Positions 52,891-61,502 of a stretch of DNA of 64,000 nt are shown one piece after another. The notes under the pieces are model-generated. The model made no database searches. It saw only the letters and a program-made list of their open reading frames with translations, and was not told the DNA's origin. A program made the translations under genes and the position numbers. How positions within the stretch are numbered: the first letter of the stretch is position 1; every line of letters begins with the position of its first letter. This stretch comes from Pseudomonas paralactis (lineage in GTDB: Bacteria; Pseudomonadota; Gammaproteobacteria; Pseudomonadales; Pseudomonadaceae). The DNA lies in the NCBI RefSeq assembly GCF_001439735.1, contig NZ_JYLN01000001.1, positions 620,001 through 684,000 on the forward strand. The letters run 5' to 3'.

Positions 52891-54069
52891 ATGTCACCGC
52901 AGATTCGTTTACTCGCCAGCTTCATCGCCTTAATGATGGCCATGGGGATTGGCCGCTTCGCCCTTACCCCGCAAATGCCGCATTTGCTCAGCGAAGGTCA
53001 AGTCGACTTGACGGGCGCCGGGCTGATCGCGGCCGCCAATTACTTGGGCTATTTTGTCGGCGCAGTGGATTCGATCTTTGCTCGCAGCCGTCACCCTGTA
53101 CGCGGGCGCCTTTATGGTGGGCTGTGGCTCTGCGTACTGCTAACGCTGGCGTCCTACTGGGCCCATGGGTTCTGGGCGCACTTGCTGTTGCGCTTCGCAA
53201 TCGGCGTGGCCAGCGCCTGGGCCTTGGTGATGATTACCAGCCTGAGCCAGCCGCTGGCGATCGCCGCCGGGCGGCCGCGCCTGGGTGCGCTGGTTTTTGC
53301 CGGGCCGGGACTGGGGATTGCGCTGACGGGCTTGCTGGCGCTGGGCTCAAACCTGTTGGGGCAAGGCTCCGCCATGCTGTGGCTGGTCTACGGCGTCGTG
53401 GCCCTGGTGATGCTGCTGGCGATCCTGCCTTTTTTGCCCAAGCCAACCCTCACGGCGCCAGCTCAAACCCGGGCAAGCAGTAACGGCAGCATCGCGCATC
53501 TGTGCTGGATTTATTTCCTGTACGGCTTGGGCTACATCATCCCGGCGACCTTTCTGGCGCAGATGGCCAGCGCACAGTTCAACGGAGCCTGGCAGGCCGA
53601 CCTGTTCTGGCCCTGCTTCGGCCTGGCAGCCACTGTGGGTGTGGCGGTGGCAAGCCTGCGAGGCAAGCACCCAGACACCACGCGCCGCTGGCTGATCGTA
53701 ACCTTGTGGTTGCAAGCGGCCGGGGTCTTCGCCTGTCTGCTCGATAACAGTTGGGGCCTGGCCCTGGGGGTGTTGTTGTGCGGCGCGCCCTTCCTGGCCT
53801 GCATGCAACTGGTAATGGCACGCCTTCGCGAGGTTGCGCCCAACGGCTACCAACGCAGCACGGGGCTGCTGACCGCCAGCTTTGCCATCGGCCAACTGAG
53901 CGGTCCGCTGCTGGCCTCGGTGAGCAGCCACCTCAGCGGTAGTCTGCACTTGGCGTTGATTGTCGCCGGGGCCGGTTTGTTAGTGGCAGGCTCGATCTTG
54001 ATCAACCGCCAACTACCGATGCGCACGCCGTGCACACAGGTGGCCGACGGTGCAGCACACAGCGGTTAA
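52891..54069 (+). CDS. YbfB/YjiJ-family MFS transporter
   Basis: A 392-residue 12-helix transporter of the YbfB/YjiJ group. The start MSPQIRLLASFIALMMAMGIGRFALTPQMPHL shows the family's GIGRFA-x-TP-x-MP motif, followed by LTGAGLIAAANYLGYFVGA. The second half begins after a hydrophilic loop (PKPTLTAPAQTRASSNG) with HLCWIYFLYGLGYIIPATFLAQMA. The substrate is unknown. ATG 52891 (AGGAAA upstream) is chosen over TTG 52885. Its last 57 bases overlap, on the opposite strand, the end of the DUF2177 gene. Confidence 0.9.
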   Translation: MSPQIRLLASFIALMMAMGIGRFALTPQMPHLLSEGQVDLTGAGLIAAANYLGYFVGAVDSIFARSRHPVRGRLYGGLWLCVLLTLASYWAHGFWAHLLLRFAIGVASAWALVMITSLSQPLAIAAGRPRLGALVFAGPGLGIALTGLLALGSNLLGQGSAMLWLVYGVVALVMLLAILPFLPKPTLTAPAQTRASSNGSIAHLCWIYFLYGLGYIIPATFLAQMASAQFNGAWQADLFWPCFGLAATVGVAVASLRGKHPDTTRRWLIVTLWLQAAGVFACLLDNSWGLALGVLLCGAPFLACMQLVMARLREVAPNGYQRSTGLLTASFAIGQLSGPLLASVSSHLSGSLHLALIVAGAGLLVAGSILINRQLPMRTPCTQVADGAAHSG

Positions 54070-54411
54070 ACAGGTGCCCCATGCCATGTCCATCACCGCG
54101 AGCTCGGCAGACCAGCCCTGAAGCGTGGCCCAGTTGCTCAAATCATAAGTGCCATAGGCCACCAGGCCCAGCAGCCCACCCAACCGCGCAGCACGTTGCC
54201 AACTGGCACTGGGCAGGACTACGAACACCACACAACCGACCACATACAGCAGATAGAACAACACCGCAGGCAACAGGCGCGGCTGATCAAGCATCAGCGG
54301 GCCGAGCAGGGATTTGTAGGTGGGGCCCATGAGCACGCCAAGCCAGAGGCCGTCGAGGACCAGGAAGGCGAGCAAGGTGCCAAGGTAGGCAAAAACCGTT
54401 CTTTTCGACAT
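54013..54411 (-). CDS. DUF2177 membrane protein
   Basis: A 132-residue protein with four hydrophobic segments: FAYLGTLLAFLVLDGLWLGVL, AVLFYLLYVVGCVVFVVLP, GLLGLVAYGTYDLSNWATL, and MDMAWGTCLTAVCCTVGHL. LDGLWLG and YGTYDLSNWATL with W-S...D-M-A-W-G are the DUF2177 signature. The function is unknown. Its 3' end lies inside the coding sequence of the convergent MFS gene (57 bases), an arrangement that gives overlapping antisense transcripts. Confidence 0.88.
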   Translation of the reverse strand: MSKRTVFAYLGTLLAFLVLDGLWLGVLMGPTYKSLLGPLMLDQPRLLPAVLFYLLYVVGCVVFVVLPSASWQRAARLGGLLGLVAYGTYDLSNWATLQGWSAELAVMDMAWGTCLTAVCCTVGHLCARRAHR

Positions 54412-54421
54412 GACACAACCC

Positions 54422-54507
54422 TGTAGGAGCGAGCTTGCTCGCGAAAAACGTACATCCGACGCTACGCAGCGCCTGGAATATTTTCGCGAGCAAGCTCGCT
54501 CCTACAG
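54422..54507. repeat. REPIN (GTAGGAGCGAGCTTGCTCGCG type)
   Basis: GTAGGAGCGAGCTTGCTCGCG and CGCGAGCAAGCTCGCTCCTAC lie about 40 bases apart. It occupies the space between the start of DUF2177 and the end of the S1-domain gene, so it must overlap the DUF2177 promoter region or leader. Confidence 0.9.
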
Positions 54508-54522
54508 GAGAGCAGCGTGTAC

Positions 54523-55359
54523 TCAGCTTAGTTCAATGCGGTCCGCATGAATCACGATCTGGCCCTGTTTGTAGAGCGCACCAATGGCCTTCTTGAAGTT
54601 ACCCTTGCTGACGCCGAACAAGTTGCTGATCACCGCCGGATCACTTTTGTCGCTGACCGGCAGGGTGCCGTTGTTGTCGCGCAACTTGGCGAGGATCTTG
54701 GAGTTGAGGCTGGAGGCCGCTTCCTGGCCGACCGGTTGCAGGCTCAGGCTGATGTTGCCATCGGCGCGGATCTCTTTGATGAAGCCTTTTTCTTCCTTGC
54801 CCGGGCGCAGGAACTTGAACACTTCGTTTTTGTGGATCAGGCCCCAGTGCTTGTTGTTGATAATCGCCTTGAAGCCCATGTCCGTGGCTTCAGCCACCAG
54901 CAGGTCGACTTCCTGGCCCACCTGGTAGTTGGCCGGCGTTTTGTCCAGGTAACGGTCAAGGCGTGCAGTGGCGGTAATGCGCTTGGTGTGTTTGTCCAGA
55001 TAGACATGCACCACGCAATATTCACCCGCCGTCAGCTGACGCTTTTCTTCCGAATACGGCAGCAGCAGATCCTTCGGCAAGCCCCAGTCGAGGAACACCC
55101 CGATACTGTTGACCTCCACAACTTTCAAACTGGCAAATTCGCCGACTTGAACTTTGGGTTTTTCGGTGGTGGCGATAAGTTTGTCATCGCTGTCCAGATA
55201 AATGAAAACATTGAGCCAGTCTTCATCTTCACTGGGAATATCTTTAGGGATATACCGATTAGGCAAGAGGATTTCCCCGTCTTGCGCACCATCAAGGTAC
55301 AAACCAAAGTTAGTGTGCTTGACCACTTGCAAGCTGTTGTAGCGCCCGACTAAAGCCAT
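54523..55359 (-). CDS. CvfB-like S1-domain RNA-binding protein
   Basis: A 278-residue protein with several S1-like segments: YNSLQVVKHTNFGLYLDGAQDGEILLPNRYIP, then VGEFASLKVVEVNSIGVFLDWGLPKDLLLPYSE, then VGQEVDLLVAEATDMGFKAIINNKHWGLIHKNEVF. A C-terminal winged helix follows (VSDKSDPAVISNLFGVSKGNFKKAIGALYKQG). This three-S1 plus wHTH layout is the CvfB/YitL family; S. aureus CvfB binds RNA and affects virulence gene expression, and the role in Pseudomonas is not established. ATG 55359 is chosen over 55374 on family fit. Confidence 0.92.
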   Translation of the reverse strand: MALVGRYNSLQVVKHTNFGLYLDGAQDGEILLPNRYIPKDIPSEDEDWLNVFIYLDSDDKLIATTEKPKVQVGEFASLKVVEVNSIGVFLDWGLPKDLLLPYSEEKRQLTAGEYCVVHVYLDKHTKRITATARLDRYLDKTPANYQVGQEVDLLVAEATDMGFKAIINNKHWGLIHKNEVFKFLRPGKEEKGFIKEIRADGNISLSLQPVGQEAASSLNSKILAKLRDNNGTLPVSDKSDPAVISNLFGVSKGNFKKAIGALYKQGQIVIHADRIELS

Positions 55360-55681
55360 TTCCAATACCCTCATTGCGTGGGCGGCATTCTACCCGAGTT
55401 GGGCCCTGCACGCGCGCGCGCCTGAAAAATCGCGGGCTGGCATGGCGTTCTACTGGCATTGCCCCGCTCGTCTGATCAATCGGTTGAATTTTTCCACGCC
55501 GCCAGCCCGGAGCGCGCCGTTGGTTTCGAGCTAAAACAGTAAGTTAGCGCCTTATTTCAGCATTTAACTTGGGCCATTTTCCAACCCGGTATTTATTCCC
55601 GAAGGATATTTGCCAAGCAATTGTCAAGTATTTCCTGTACGATGCCTGGCCAAGTTAATTTTCTACAGGTTAGTGGCCGCC
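55360..55681. other. Divergent intergenic region
   Basis: No gene is visible. There is a GC repeat (GCGCGCGCGC) near 55413-55422 and an AT-rich half from 55530, which should include promoters for the S1-domain gene and the 59-residue gene. No operator motif was recognised. Confidence 0.4.
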
Positions 55682-55861
55682 ATGCGTGTAAAAGCATCCA
55701 ACAGCAAAGCAAAGCCAGCTCCCGCCGTTGAAACCAGCGAATCGATCAACAGCCAGATTGCTGCTTTCCTCAAATCCGGCGGCGAAATCCAGCAAATTGC
55801 CAAGGGCGTGAGCGGCCAGACTTTCGGCCCGTCCAAGCAGATCAGCCTGGGCAAGAAATAA
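55682..55861 (+). CDS. Small conserved hypothetical protein (59 residues)
   Basis: A basic short protein: MRVKASNSKAKPAPAVETSE, SINSQIAAFLKSGGEIQQIA, KGVSGQTFGPSKQISLGKK. A lysine-rich flexible start precedes a helix and a short beta-like end. The pattern INSQIAAFLKSGGEIQQI recalls DNA- or RNA-binding helix-turn segments in small regulators, but no family is assigned. The frame extends upstream, yet ATG 55682 gives a sensible N-terminus. Single-gene unit. Confidence 0.7.
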   Translation: MRVKASNSKAKPAPAVETSESINSQIAAFLKSGGEIQQIAKGVSGQTFGPSKQISLGKK

Positions 55862-56074
55862 TCGTTCTACCCGCGCACTGCATCTGGTCCCTAAGCGTCT
55901 TGCCTTCAAGGCGCTAGGACTAGAGTTCGAAACACCCTCGTACACCCTTCAATATCAAGCTAATCGACGAACGGGCCTCAATGCCTGGCATTCGCCGGTA
56001 TCCTTGCACACGTCTAGTACGGGCATCTGCTCGAATCCATCGGTTACTGCTCCTCGCTTTTCATGGAGTGAAGC

Positions 56075-56797
56075 ATGCTTAAACGCTGCATTTTCCTGGT
56101 CAGCATTCTGATCGCCAGCCCTCTGGCCGAAGCGCAGATTTTTCAGCGTGAACTGGGGGACTTCGACCTGAAATTGGGCACCACTCCCAGCCGCAGCATG
56201 GCCCAGGGCCTGGTCAAGCCCACTTCTCCGGGCAGCGACTCGTTCCACGGCGGCCTGGACCTGACCCACGACAGCGGCCTGTACTTCGGCCAGTTTTCCC
56301 CGAACATGGGCTTGTCCTCGGCCAGCAACCTCGAAGTCGATTCCTACATGGGCTTCAAACGCCCCTTCGACCAGACCCTGGGTTACGAAGTCGGCTTGAT
56401 CCATTACAGCTACCCCAAACTCAGCCCCCTCGACAGCCAAGAGTTCTACGGTGGCCTGAACCTGCTGGGCAACCGCTTCGGCGTGTCCTTCAGCAACGAC
56501 CCGGACCGCCAGGACAGCACCCTGTTCGCCGACCTCGGCGGCACCCAGCCCTTCGGCATCGGCGTCAGCATGAAATACACCACCCATCAATTGGGCACAC
56601 CGGTGTCAGTGGAAAACGGCGCCATCAGCAGCTTCAGCGATTGGTCGGTACAACTTTCCCGCGCCTGGAAAGGCATTGACCTGGACCTGATCTACAGCGA
56701 CTCCAGCCTCAGTGGCGGTGACTGCTCGGCCTACTCCGGACACAATTCGCAATGTGACGGCCTGTTGACCTTGAAGGCCGTGCGGTCGTTTTATTGA
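56075..56797 (+). CDS. TorF-family putative porin
   Basis: A 240-residue outer membrane protein. Signal peptide MLKRCIFLVSILIASPLAEAQ; a beta-rich body with alternating strands (GGLDLTHDSGLYFGQFSPN, LGYEVGLIHYSYPK, QEFYGGLNLLGNRFGVSFSND) and a terminal aromatic end (SFY), as expected for a barrel. The D-L-x-x-x-S-G-L-Y-x-G and LEVD-x-Y-x-G segments match the TIGR02001/TorF group. Its substrate is unknown. About 65 bases separate it from a lipoprotein gene on the same strand, so co-transcription is possible. Confidence 0.85.
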   Translation: MLKRCIFLVSILIASPLAEAQIFQRELGDFDLKLGTTPSRSMAQGLVKPTSPGSDSFHGGLDLTHDSGLYFGQFSPNMGLSSASNLEVDSYMGFKRPFDQTLGYEVGLIHYSYPKLSPLDSQEFYGGLNLLGNRFGVSFSNDPDRQDSTLFADLGGTQPFGIGVSMKYTTHQLGTPVSVENGAISSFSDWSVQLSRAWKGIDLDLIYSDSSLSGGDCSAYSGHNSQCDGLLTLKAVRSFY

Positions 56798-56863
56798 TGG
56801 GCTGAACTGTCGCACCCCGCGCAGGTTCACATGCATTAACCCCATCCGTGCAAGGACTCGCCC

Positions 56864-57733
56864 ATGTTGCGCCGGCTCAAACTCCTGATGGTACTGCTGA
56901 CCCTGAGCCTGGTGCTCGCCGGCTGCAATCGCGTCGGCCTGGCCTACCGCAACCTCGACGTGATCATCCCCTGGAGCCTCAACGACTACCTGGACATGAA
57001 CGCCGGGCAGAAAAGCTGGTTCAACGACACCCTCAAGGAACACCTGGCCTGGCACTGCACCACGCAATTGCCTGGCTACCTGGACTGGCTGGACCGCCTG
57101 CAGCAAATGGTCGACAGCAACCAGGTCACCGACGCCGCGTTGCAAGCCCGTACCGTCGAAGCCAAACAGGCAATTGCCGAGATTGCGCGGGAAGTCACGC
57201 CGTCGGCCGTGCAACTGCTGCAAGGCCTGGACGATCAACAGGTCAAGGATATGAACGACGCACTGGCCAAGGACTTGCGCAAACGCCAGGACGAATACCT
57301 CAAGCCGCCGCTGGACCAGCAAATCAAGGAACGCGCCGAGCGCATGAGCAAGCGGCTGGACGCCTGGATCGGCCCGTTGAACGTCAGCCAGCAAAATCGC
57401 GTGGCGGCCTGGTCGAATGCTTTGGGCGACCAGAACCAGGCGTGGATCGGCAATCGCGCCCATTGGCAGGCGCAGTTTATCGAGGCCGTCGAGCACCGCC
57501 ACGACGCCGACTTCCCGCAGAAAATGCAACGTTTGCTGGTGGACCGAGAGAGCCTATGGACGCCTGAATACCGCGCTGCCTATGCCCAGACCGAAGCGGC
57601 AGCGCGCAGCCTGATCGTGGACCTGATGGCTGAGAGCAGCGTGCAACAGCGTCAGAAACTGAAGCAAAAAATCGACGGCGTACGGAGCGATTTCAAAGCG
57701 CTTAAATGCCTCAAGGCCGGCGCAAATCAATAG
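56864..57733 (+). CDS. DUF6279-like lipoprotein
   Basis: A 289-residue lipoprotein with lipobox VLAGC (about Cys21) and an otherwise helical body. It starts with NRVGLAYRNLDVIIPWSLNDYLDMNAGQKSWFNDTLKEHLAWH, a signature of the DUF6279 family as I know it: aromatic-rich helices and W/H pairs. Long charged helices follow (DMNDALAKDLRKRQDEYLKP, KQKIDGVRSDFKAL). The function is unknown; an envelope role is likely. It lies convergent to the next gene with a symmetrical hairpin between them. Confidence 0.85.
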   Translation: MLRRLKLLMVLLTLSLVLAGCNRVGLAYRNLDVIIPWSLNDYLDMNAGQKSWFNDTLKEHLAWHCTTQLPGYLDWLDRLQQMVDSNQVTDAALQARTVEAKQAIAEIAREVTPSAVQLLQGLDDQQVKDMNDALAKDLRKRQDEYLKPPLDQQIKERAERMSKRLDAWIGPLNVSQQNRVAAWSNALGDQNQAWIGNRAHWQAQFIEAVEHRHDADFPQKMQRLLVDRESLWTPEYRAAYAQTEAAARSLIVDLMAESSVQQRQKLKQKIDGVRSDFKALKCLKAGANQ

Positions 57734-57761
57734 GAATGGGAGCATGGTTCCCATCCCTATT
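57729..57761. terminator. Hairpin between convergent genes
   Basis: AATAGG-A-ATGGGA (57729-57741) pairs with TCCCAT-C-CCTATT (57749-57761), a 12 bp stem with one mismatch and a 7-base loop. There is no T run. It overlaps the stop codon of the lipoprotein gene and sits in a 39-base gap between convergent genes. Confidence 0.6.
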
Positions 57762-57772
57762 GGACTCAGGAG

Positions 57773-58174
57773 TTATATAGCGCCACCGGCAATCGCAGCT
57801 TTGGAAGCGACTTGATCGAAGGTCGCTTCATCCAGCGCGTCCTCCTGCTCGTCCATCACTTGACGGGGGTGCTCATGGCCAGGGATCGAACTGTCGATCA
57901 ACGCCAGCAGACGTGCACCGCGCGCCGTCAGGATGAAGTTCTCACCATTACCGCCCTCTTCTTCCGGACGCGACTCGATAAAGCCGCGCTTGAACAACAG
58001 CGCCTCATAGTCGGCGGCGGTTTTTTTCAACGCATCCAGGTTGCCCGTGTCCTCGCCGGCCGTGGCTTTCTCGGCCGCTTCCTGCTCGGCGTATTTGCGC
58101 GGGGCGAAGCTGCCTTCGCCGTTCTGCACTTCGTGCAGCAAACGTTCAATCAGATCCCAGTTGTAAGTCGTCAT
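57773..58174 (-). CDS. DUF2513-like winged-helix protein
   Basis: A 133-residue cytosolic protein. MTTYNWDLIERLLHEVQNGE begins with the D-L-I-x-x-L-L pattern of DUF2513. A helix with ADYEALLFKRGFIESRPEEEGG and the strand pair ENFILTARGARLLALI looks like a winged-helix reader and wing. It is often labelled a transcriptional regulator, without experimental proof that I know. The frame is open upstream, but ATG 58174 is the family start; GGAGGA occurs just before it. Confidence 0.75.
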   Translation of the reverse strand: MTTYNWDLIERLLHEVQNGEGSFAPRKYAEQEAAEKATAGEDTGNLDALKKTAADYEALLFKRGFIESRPEEEGGNGENFILTARGARLLALIDSSIPGHEHPRQVMDEQEDALDEATFDQVASKAAIAGGAI

Positions 58175-58329
58175 CCTGATTCCTCCTGCAGGCCGATGGA
58201 AAATGAGCCCGTCACAGGTAGTGACACGTTCTGGCACGGGCCGTTCACCTGAATGGACGGGCGTCATTTCTCTGAACTTTCCAGACGTTCGCCGCCTCAA
58301 CTGCACATCACCGCCAAGGAAGCCCGACC

Positions 58330-58605
58330 ATGAAAACCCTGATGAACCTGGCGATTGTCGCCACGCTGTTGAGCGCCCTGCCCGCCTGGGCCTGCACGCC
58401 CGAGGAAGCCACAGCCAAGCGCAAAGCGCTGGCCAATGAAGTGACCCGGCTGACGGAGCAGAACCCGACCAAGGCCAAGGAGATGAATGACGAGTTGCAG
58501 AAAATGGACCTGGACACCGAAAGCGCCGAGTTTCCCGACAAATGCCAGTTGATCGACGCCCGGCTCAAGGAGCTGAAAGAAGCCGCCTCCAAGGCTAAAA
58601 ACTGA
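58330..58605 (+). CDS. Small periplasmic helical protein
   Basis: A 91-residue exported protein: signal peptide MKTLMNLAIVATLLSALPAWA, then CTPEEATAKRKALANEVTRLTEQNPTKAKEMND-type helices and a short C-terminal helix with CQLIDARLKELKEAASKAK. Two cysteines (C22 at the processing site and one near residue 71) might form a disulfide. A coiled-coil-like pattern and Lys/Glu richness suggest a helical hairpin. I do not recognise a family. A strong terminator follows directly. Confidence 0.7.
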   Translation: MKTLMNLAIVATLLSALPAWACTPEEATAKRKALANEVTRLTEQNPTKAKEMNDELQKMDLDTESAEFPDKCQLIDARLKELKEAASKAKN

Positions 58606-58611
58606 GGGCAA

Positions 58612-58643
58612 AAAAAACCGGACACTGTCGTCCGGTTTTTTTC
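58612..58643. terminator. Bidirectional terminator
   Basis: AAAAAAACCGGAC and GTCCGGTTTTTTT form a stem around ACTGTC with flanking A and T runs. It closes the 91-residue gene and, on the other strand, the DEAD-box helicase gene. Confidence 0.9.
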
Positions 58644-58654
58644 TGCCTGGCTGC

Positions 58655-60001
58655 TTATTCGGCAGCCGGCGCTTCTGGTTTGCGGCGCTTGAGCGGCGCC
58701 ATGCCGTCCTTGCTGACGAGCGACAGAATGTCGGTCTTCGGCCGGTTGGCGATCTTGCGCTTGGTCGGTGACTTGGCGCCGGTTTTCTTTTTGTCGCCCT
58801 TGGCGTCGGTCTTTTTCTTCTTCACGCCAACGGCCTTGCCCGACGCCTTGACCTTCTTCGGCCCGGTGTAAGTGCCTTTGACTTCCTTGATGGTGCGGCG
58901 CTCAAACGACTGCTTGAGGTAGCGCTCGATGCTCGACATCAGGTTCCAGTCGCCGTGGCAGATCAGCGAGATGGCCAGGCCATCGTTACCGGCGCGCCCG
59001 GTACGGCCGATACGGTGTACGTATTCGTCGCCGCTGCGGGGCATGTCGAAGTTGATCACCAGGTCCAGGCCATCAACGTCCAGGCCACGGGCAGCCACGT
59101 CGGTGGCTACCAGGATCTTCACGCCGCCCGCCTTGAGGCGGTCGATGGCCAGCTTGCGGTCCTTCTGGTCTTTCTCGCCGTGCAGCACGAACGCCTTGTA
59201 TTCCTGCGCGACCAAACGTCCGTAGATACGGTCGGCGGCGGCACGGGTGTTGGTGAACACGATGGCCTTCTGATAGGTCTCGTTGGCCAGCAACCAGTTC
59301 AGAATCTGTTCTTTGTGCACGTTGTGGTCAGCGGTCACGATCTGCTGACGCGTGGTTGCGTTCAGGTCGCTGACGTTGTTGACCTGCAAGTGCTCAGGGT
59401 TGTTCAGCACCTTGGCAACCATGTCGCGCAGGGTCGAACCGCCGGTGGTGGCGGAGAACAGCATGGTCTGCTGGCGGTTGACGCATTCAGCAACCAGGCG
59501 CTGCACGTCATCGGCAAAGCCCATGTCGAGCATACGGTCGGCTTCGTCGAGCACCAGTACTTCGACTTCCTTGAGGTCGAGGTTGCCGGCGTTGAGTTGC
59601 TCGATCATGCGCCCCGGGGTGCCGATCAGAATATCCGGCACCTTGCGCAGCATGGCGGCCTGGACCTTGAAATCTTCGCCGCCGGTAATGATGCCCGACT
59701 TGATGAAGGTGAACTGCGAGAAGCGCTCGACTTCCTTGAGGGTCTGCTGGGCCAGCTCGCGGGTCGGCAGCAGGATCAGGGTCTTGATACTGACGCGGAC
59801 CTTGGCCGGGCCAATCAGACGGTTCAGAACCGGCAAGACGAAAGCAGCGGTCTTGCCGCTGCCGGTTTGCGCCGTCACCCGCAGGTCACGCCCTTGGAGC
59901 GCGAGCGGGATGGCCGCTGCTTGCACAGGCGTAGGCTCGACAAATTTAAGCTCGGCCACGGCTTTGAGCAGGCGTTCGTGCAGGGCGAATTGGGAAAACA
60001 C
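58655..60001 (-). CDS. DEAD-box ATP-dependent RNA helicase (RhlE-type)
   Basis: A 448-residue RNA helicase. Q motif region FSQFALHERLLKAVAELKFVEPTPVQ, Walker A AQTGSGKT (44-51), PTRELAQQ, GTPGRMIEQ, DEAD box VLDEADRMLDMGF, SAT, and HRIGRTGRAG. The C-terminal ~70 residues are Lys-rich (KKVKASGKAVGVKKKKTDAKG) and probably bind RNA non-specifically. GTG at 60001 with GAGG 8 bases upstream gives the family N-terminus MFSQFALHERLL; the longer frame to 60025 starts with TTG and lacks support. Probable roles: ribosome assembly or RNA decay. Confidence 0.93.
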   Translation of the reverse strand: MFSQFALHERLLKAVAELKFVEPTPVQAAAIPLALQGRDLRVTAQTGSGKTAAFVLPVLNRLIGPAKVRVSIKTLILLPTRELAQQTLKEVERFSQFTFIKSGIITGGEDFKVQAAMLRKVPDILIGTPGRMIEQLNAGNLDLKEVEVLVLDEADRMLDMGFADDVQRLVAECVNRQQTMLFSATTGGSTLRDMVAKVLNNPEHLQVNNVSDLNATTRQQIVTADHNVHKEQILNWLLANETYQKAIVFTNTRAAADRIYGRLVAQEYKAFVLHGEKDQKDRKLAIDRLKAGGVKILVATDVAARGLDVDGLDLVINFDMPRSGDEYVHRIGRTGRAGNDGLAISLICHGDWNLMSSIERYLKQSFERRTIKEVKGTYTGPKKVKASGKAVGVKKKKTDAKGDKKKTGAKSPTKRKIANRPKTDILSLVSKDGMAPLKRRKPEAPAAE

Positions 60002-60193
60002 GGGTGCTACCTCGAAGAAATACAAAATATCAGCTGCATAGGTTACCGGTTTCGGGCGCCCAAACCGAGTTTCTTTACGCGAACGGGACTAATCAGCTGC
60101 TTTTTTGTCAGCGATTTTGTCCAGAGCGTCAACTTTGTTGCACTTAAATGCTCTAATCGGCCCGTGTTGTCTTACAGAAGAATCGGTTCACTC

Positions 60194-61486
60194 ATGGATA
60201 TCAAACAGCTCTGGCTCAACGTCCAAGACCTTTGGGGCGCCCTCGATGAACATCCAGTTCTGCATTCCAGCCTCGGCTTGCTGGTGCTGCTGGTGGTGGC
60301 ACTGCTGGTTGGACGGGCAGCACGTTACCTCATCCTGCACGCGGTCAAATTGCTTGGCCGGCAACCGGCCCTGCACTGGTTGAACGATCTGCGACATAAC
60401 AAAGTCTTCCATCGCCTGGCGCAAATGACGCCGTCCCTGGTGATCCAGTTCGGCCTGTACCTGGTACCTGACCTGAGCAAGACCGCCATTCTGTTTATCG
60501 GTAACGTGGCGCTGGCGATCACCATTCTGTTCATGGTGTTGGCCTTGAGCGCCCTGCTCAACGCCCTATTGGATATCTACGCACGCACCGAACACGCACG
60601 TACCCGCTCGATCAAGGGTTATGTGCAGTTGGCAAAAATGGTGTTGTTCGTGTTTGGCGCAATCATCATCGTCGCCACCCTGATCGACCGTTCGCCGCTG
60701 TTGCTGCTGTCTGGCCTGGGTGCGATGTCGGCGGTGATTCTGTTGGTGTACAAGGACACGCTGCTGTCGTTCGTCGCCAGTGTGCAGTTGACCAGCAACG
60801 ACATGCTGCGGGTTGGCGACTGGATCGAAATGCCCCAGGTGGGTGCCGATGGCGATGTGGTGGACATCACTCTGCATACCGTCAAGGTGCAGAATTTCGA
60901 CAAGACCATCGTTTCCATCCCGACCTGGCGCTTGATGTCCGAGTCGTTCAAGAACTGGCGCGGTATGCAGGCCTCCGGTGGGCGCCGTATCAAGCGCAGC
61001 CTGTACATCGACGCCAGCGGCGTACGCTTCCTGAACGACGAGGAAGAAGTGCGCATGACCCAGGTGCACTTGCTCAGCGGCTATATCAGCCGCAAGCAGG
61101 CCGAACTCAAGGCCTGGAACGAGGCCCAGGGCCACAGAGCGCAACTGTCGGCCAACCGTCGGCGCATGACCAACCTCGGCACCTTTCGCGCCTACGCACT
61201 GGCATACCTGCAAAGCCACCCGGACATCCAGCCGAACATGACCTGCATGGTGCGCCAGATGCAAACCACCGCCCAGGGCGTGCCACTGGAGATCTACTGC
61301 TTTACCCGCACCACGGCGTGGGCAGATTACGAGCGGATCCAGGGGGATATTTTCGATTATCTACTGGCAGTGTTGCCGGAGTTCGGGTTGAGCCTGTATC
61401 AGCAGCCGAGTGGTAATGACCTGCGCGCTGGCGTGCTGCCAGCATTGGCCGGGGCCACGCAGGTGCCCGTCGCCGAAACGGCATGA
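60194..61486 (+). CDS. MscS-family mechanosensitive ion channel (YbdG-like)
   Basis: A 430-residue inner membrane protein. Hydrophobic segments near residues 20-40, 75-95, 98-120 and 145-170 are followed by the MscS pore-lining and beta domain: LLLLSGLGAMSAVILLVYKDTLLSFVASVQLTSNDMLRVGDWIEMPQVGADGDVVDITLHTVKVQNFDKTIVSIPTWRLM-type sequence. G-A-M-S-A and L-R-V-G-D-W-I are conserved. The long insertion (EAQGHRAQLSANRRRM) and size match YbdG, a low-conductance channel in osmotic stress. The upstream frame is open on this strand but antisense to the helicase and not a gene. Confidence 0.9.
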   Translation: MDIKQLWLNVQDLWGALDEHPVLHSSLGLLVLLVVALLVGRAARYLILHAVKLLGRQPALHWLNDLRHNKVFHRLAQMTPSLVIQFGLYLVPDLSKTAILFIGNVALAITILFMVLALSALLNALLDIYARTEHARTRSIKGYVQLAKMVLFVFGAIIIVATLIDRSPLLLLSGLGAMSAVILLVYKDTLLSFVASVQLTSNDMLRVGDWIEMPQVGADGDVVDITLHTVKVQNFDKTIVSIPTWRLMSESFKNWRGMQASGGRRIKRSLYIDASGVRFLNDEEEVRMTQVHLLSGYISRKQAELKAWNEAQGHRAQLSANRRRMTNLGTFRAYALAYLQSHPDIQPNMTCMVRQMQTTAQGVPLEIYCFTRTTAWADYERIQGDIFDYLLAVLPEFGLSLYQQPSGNDLRAGVLPALAGATQVPVAETA

Positions 61487-61502
61487 GGTGATGCGAACGG
61501 GA

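Noticed and set aside
58955..60193. Upstream extension of the MscS-type channel frame to 58955
   Set aside because: The extra ~413 codons are antisense to the DEAD-box helicase; the ATG at 60194 gives the normal N-terminus of the family.
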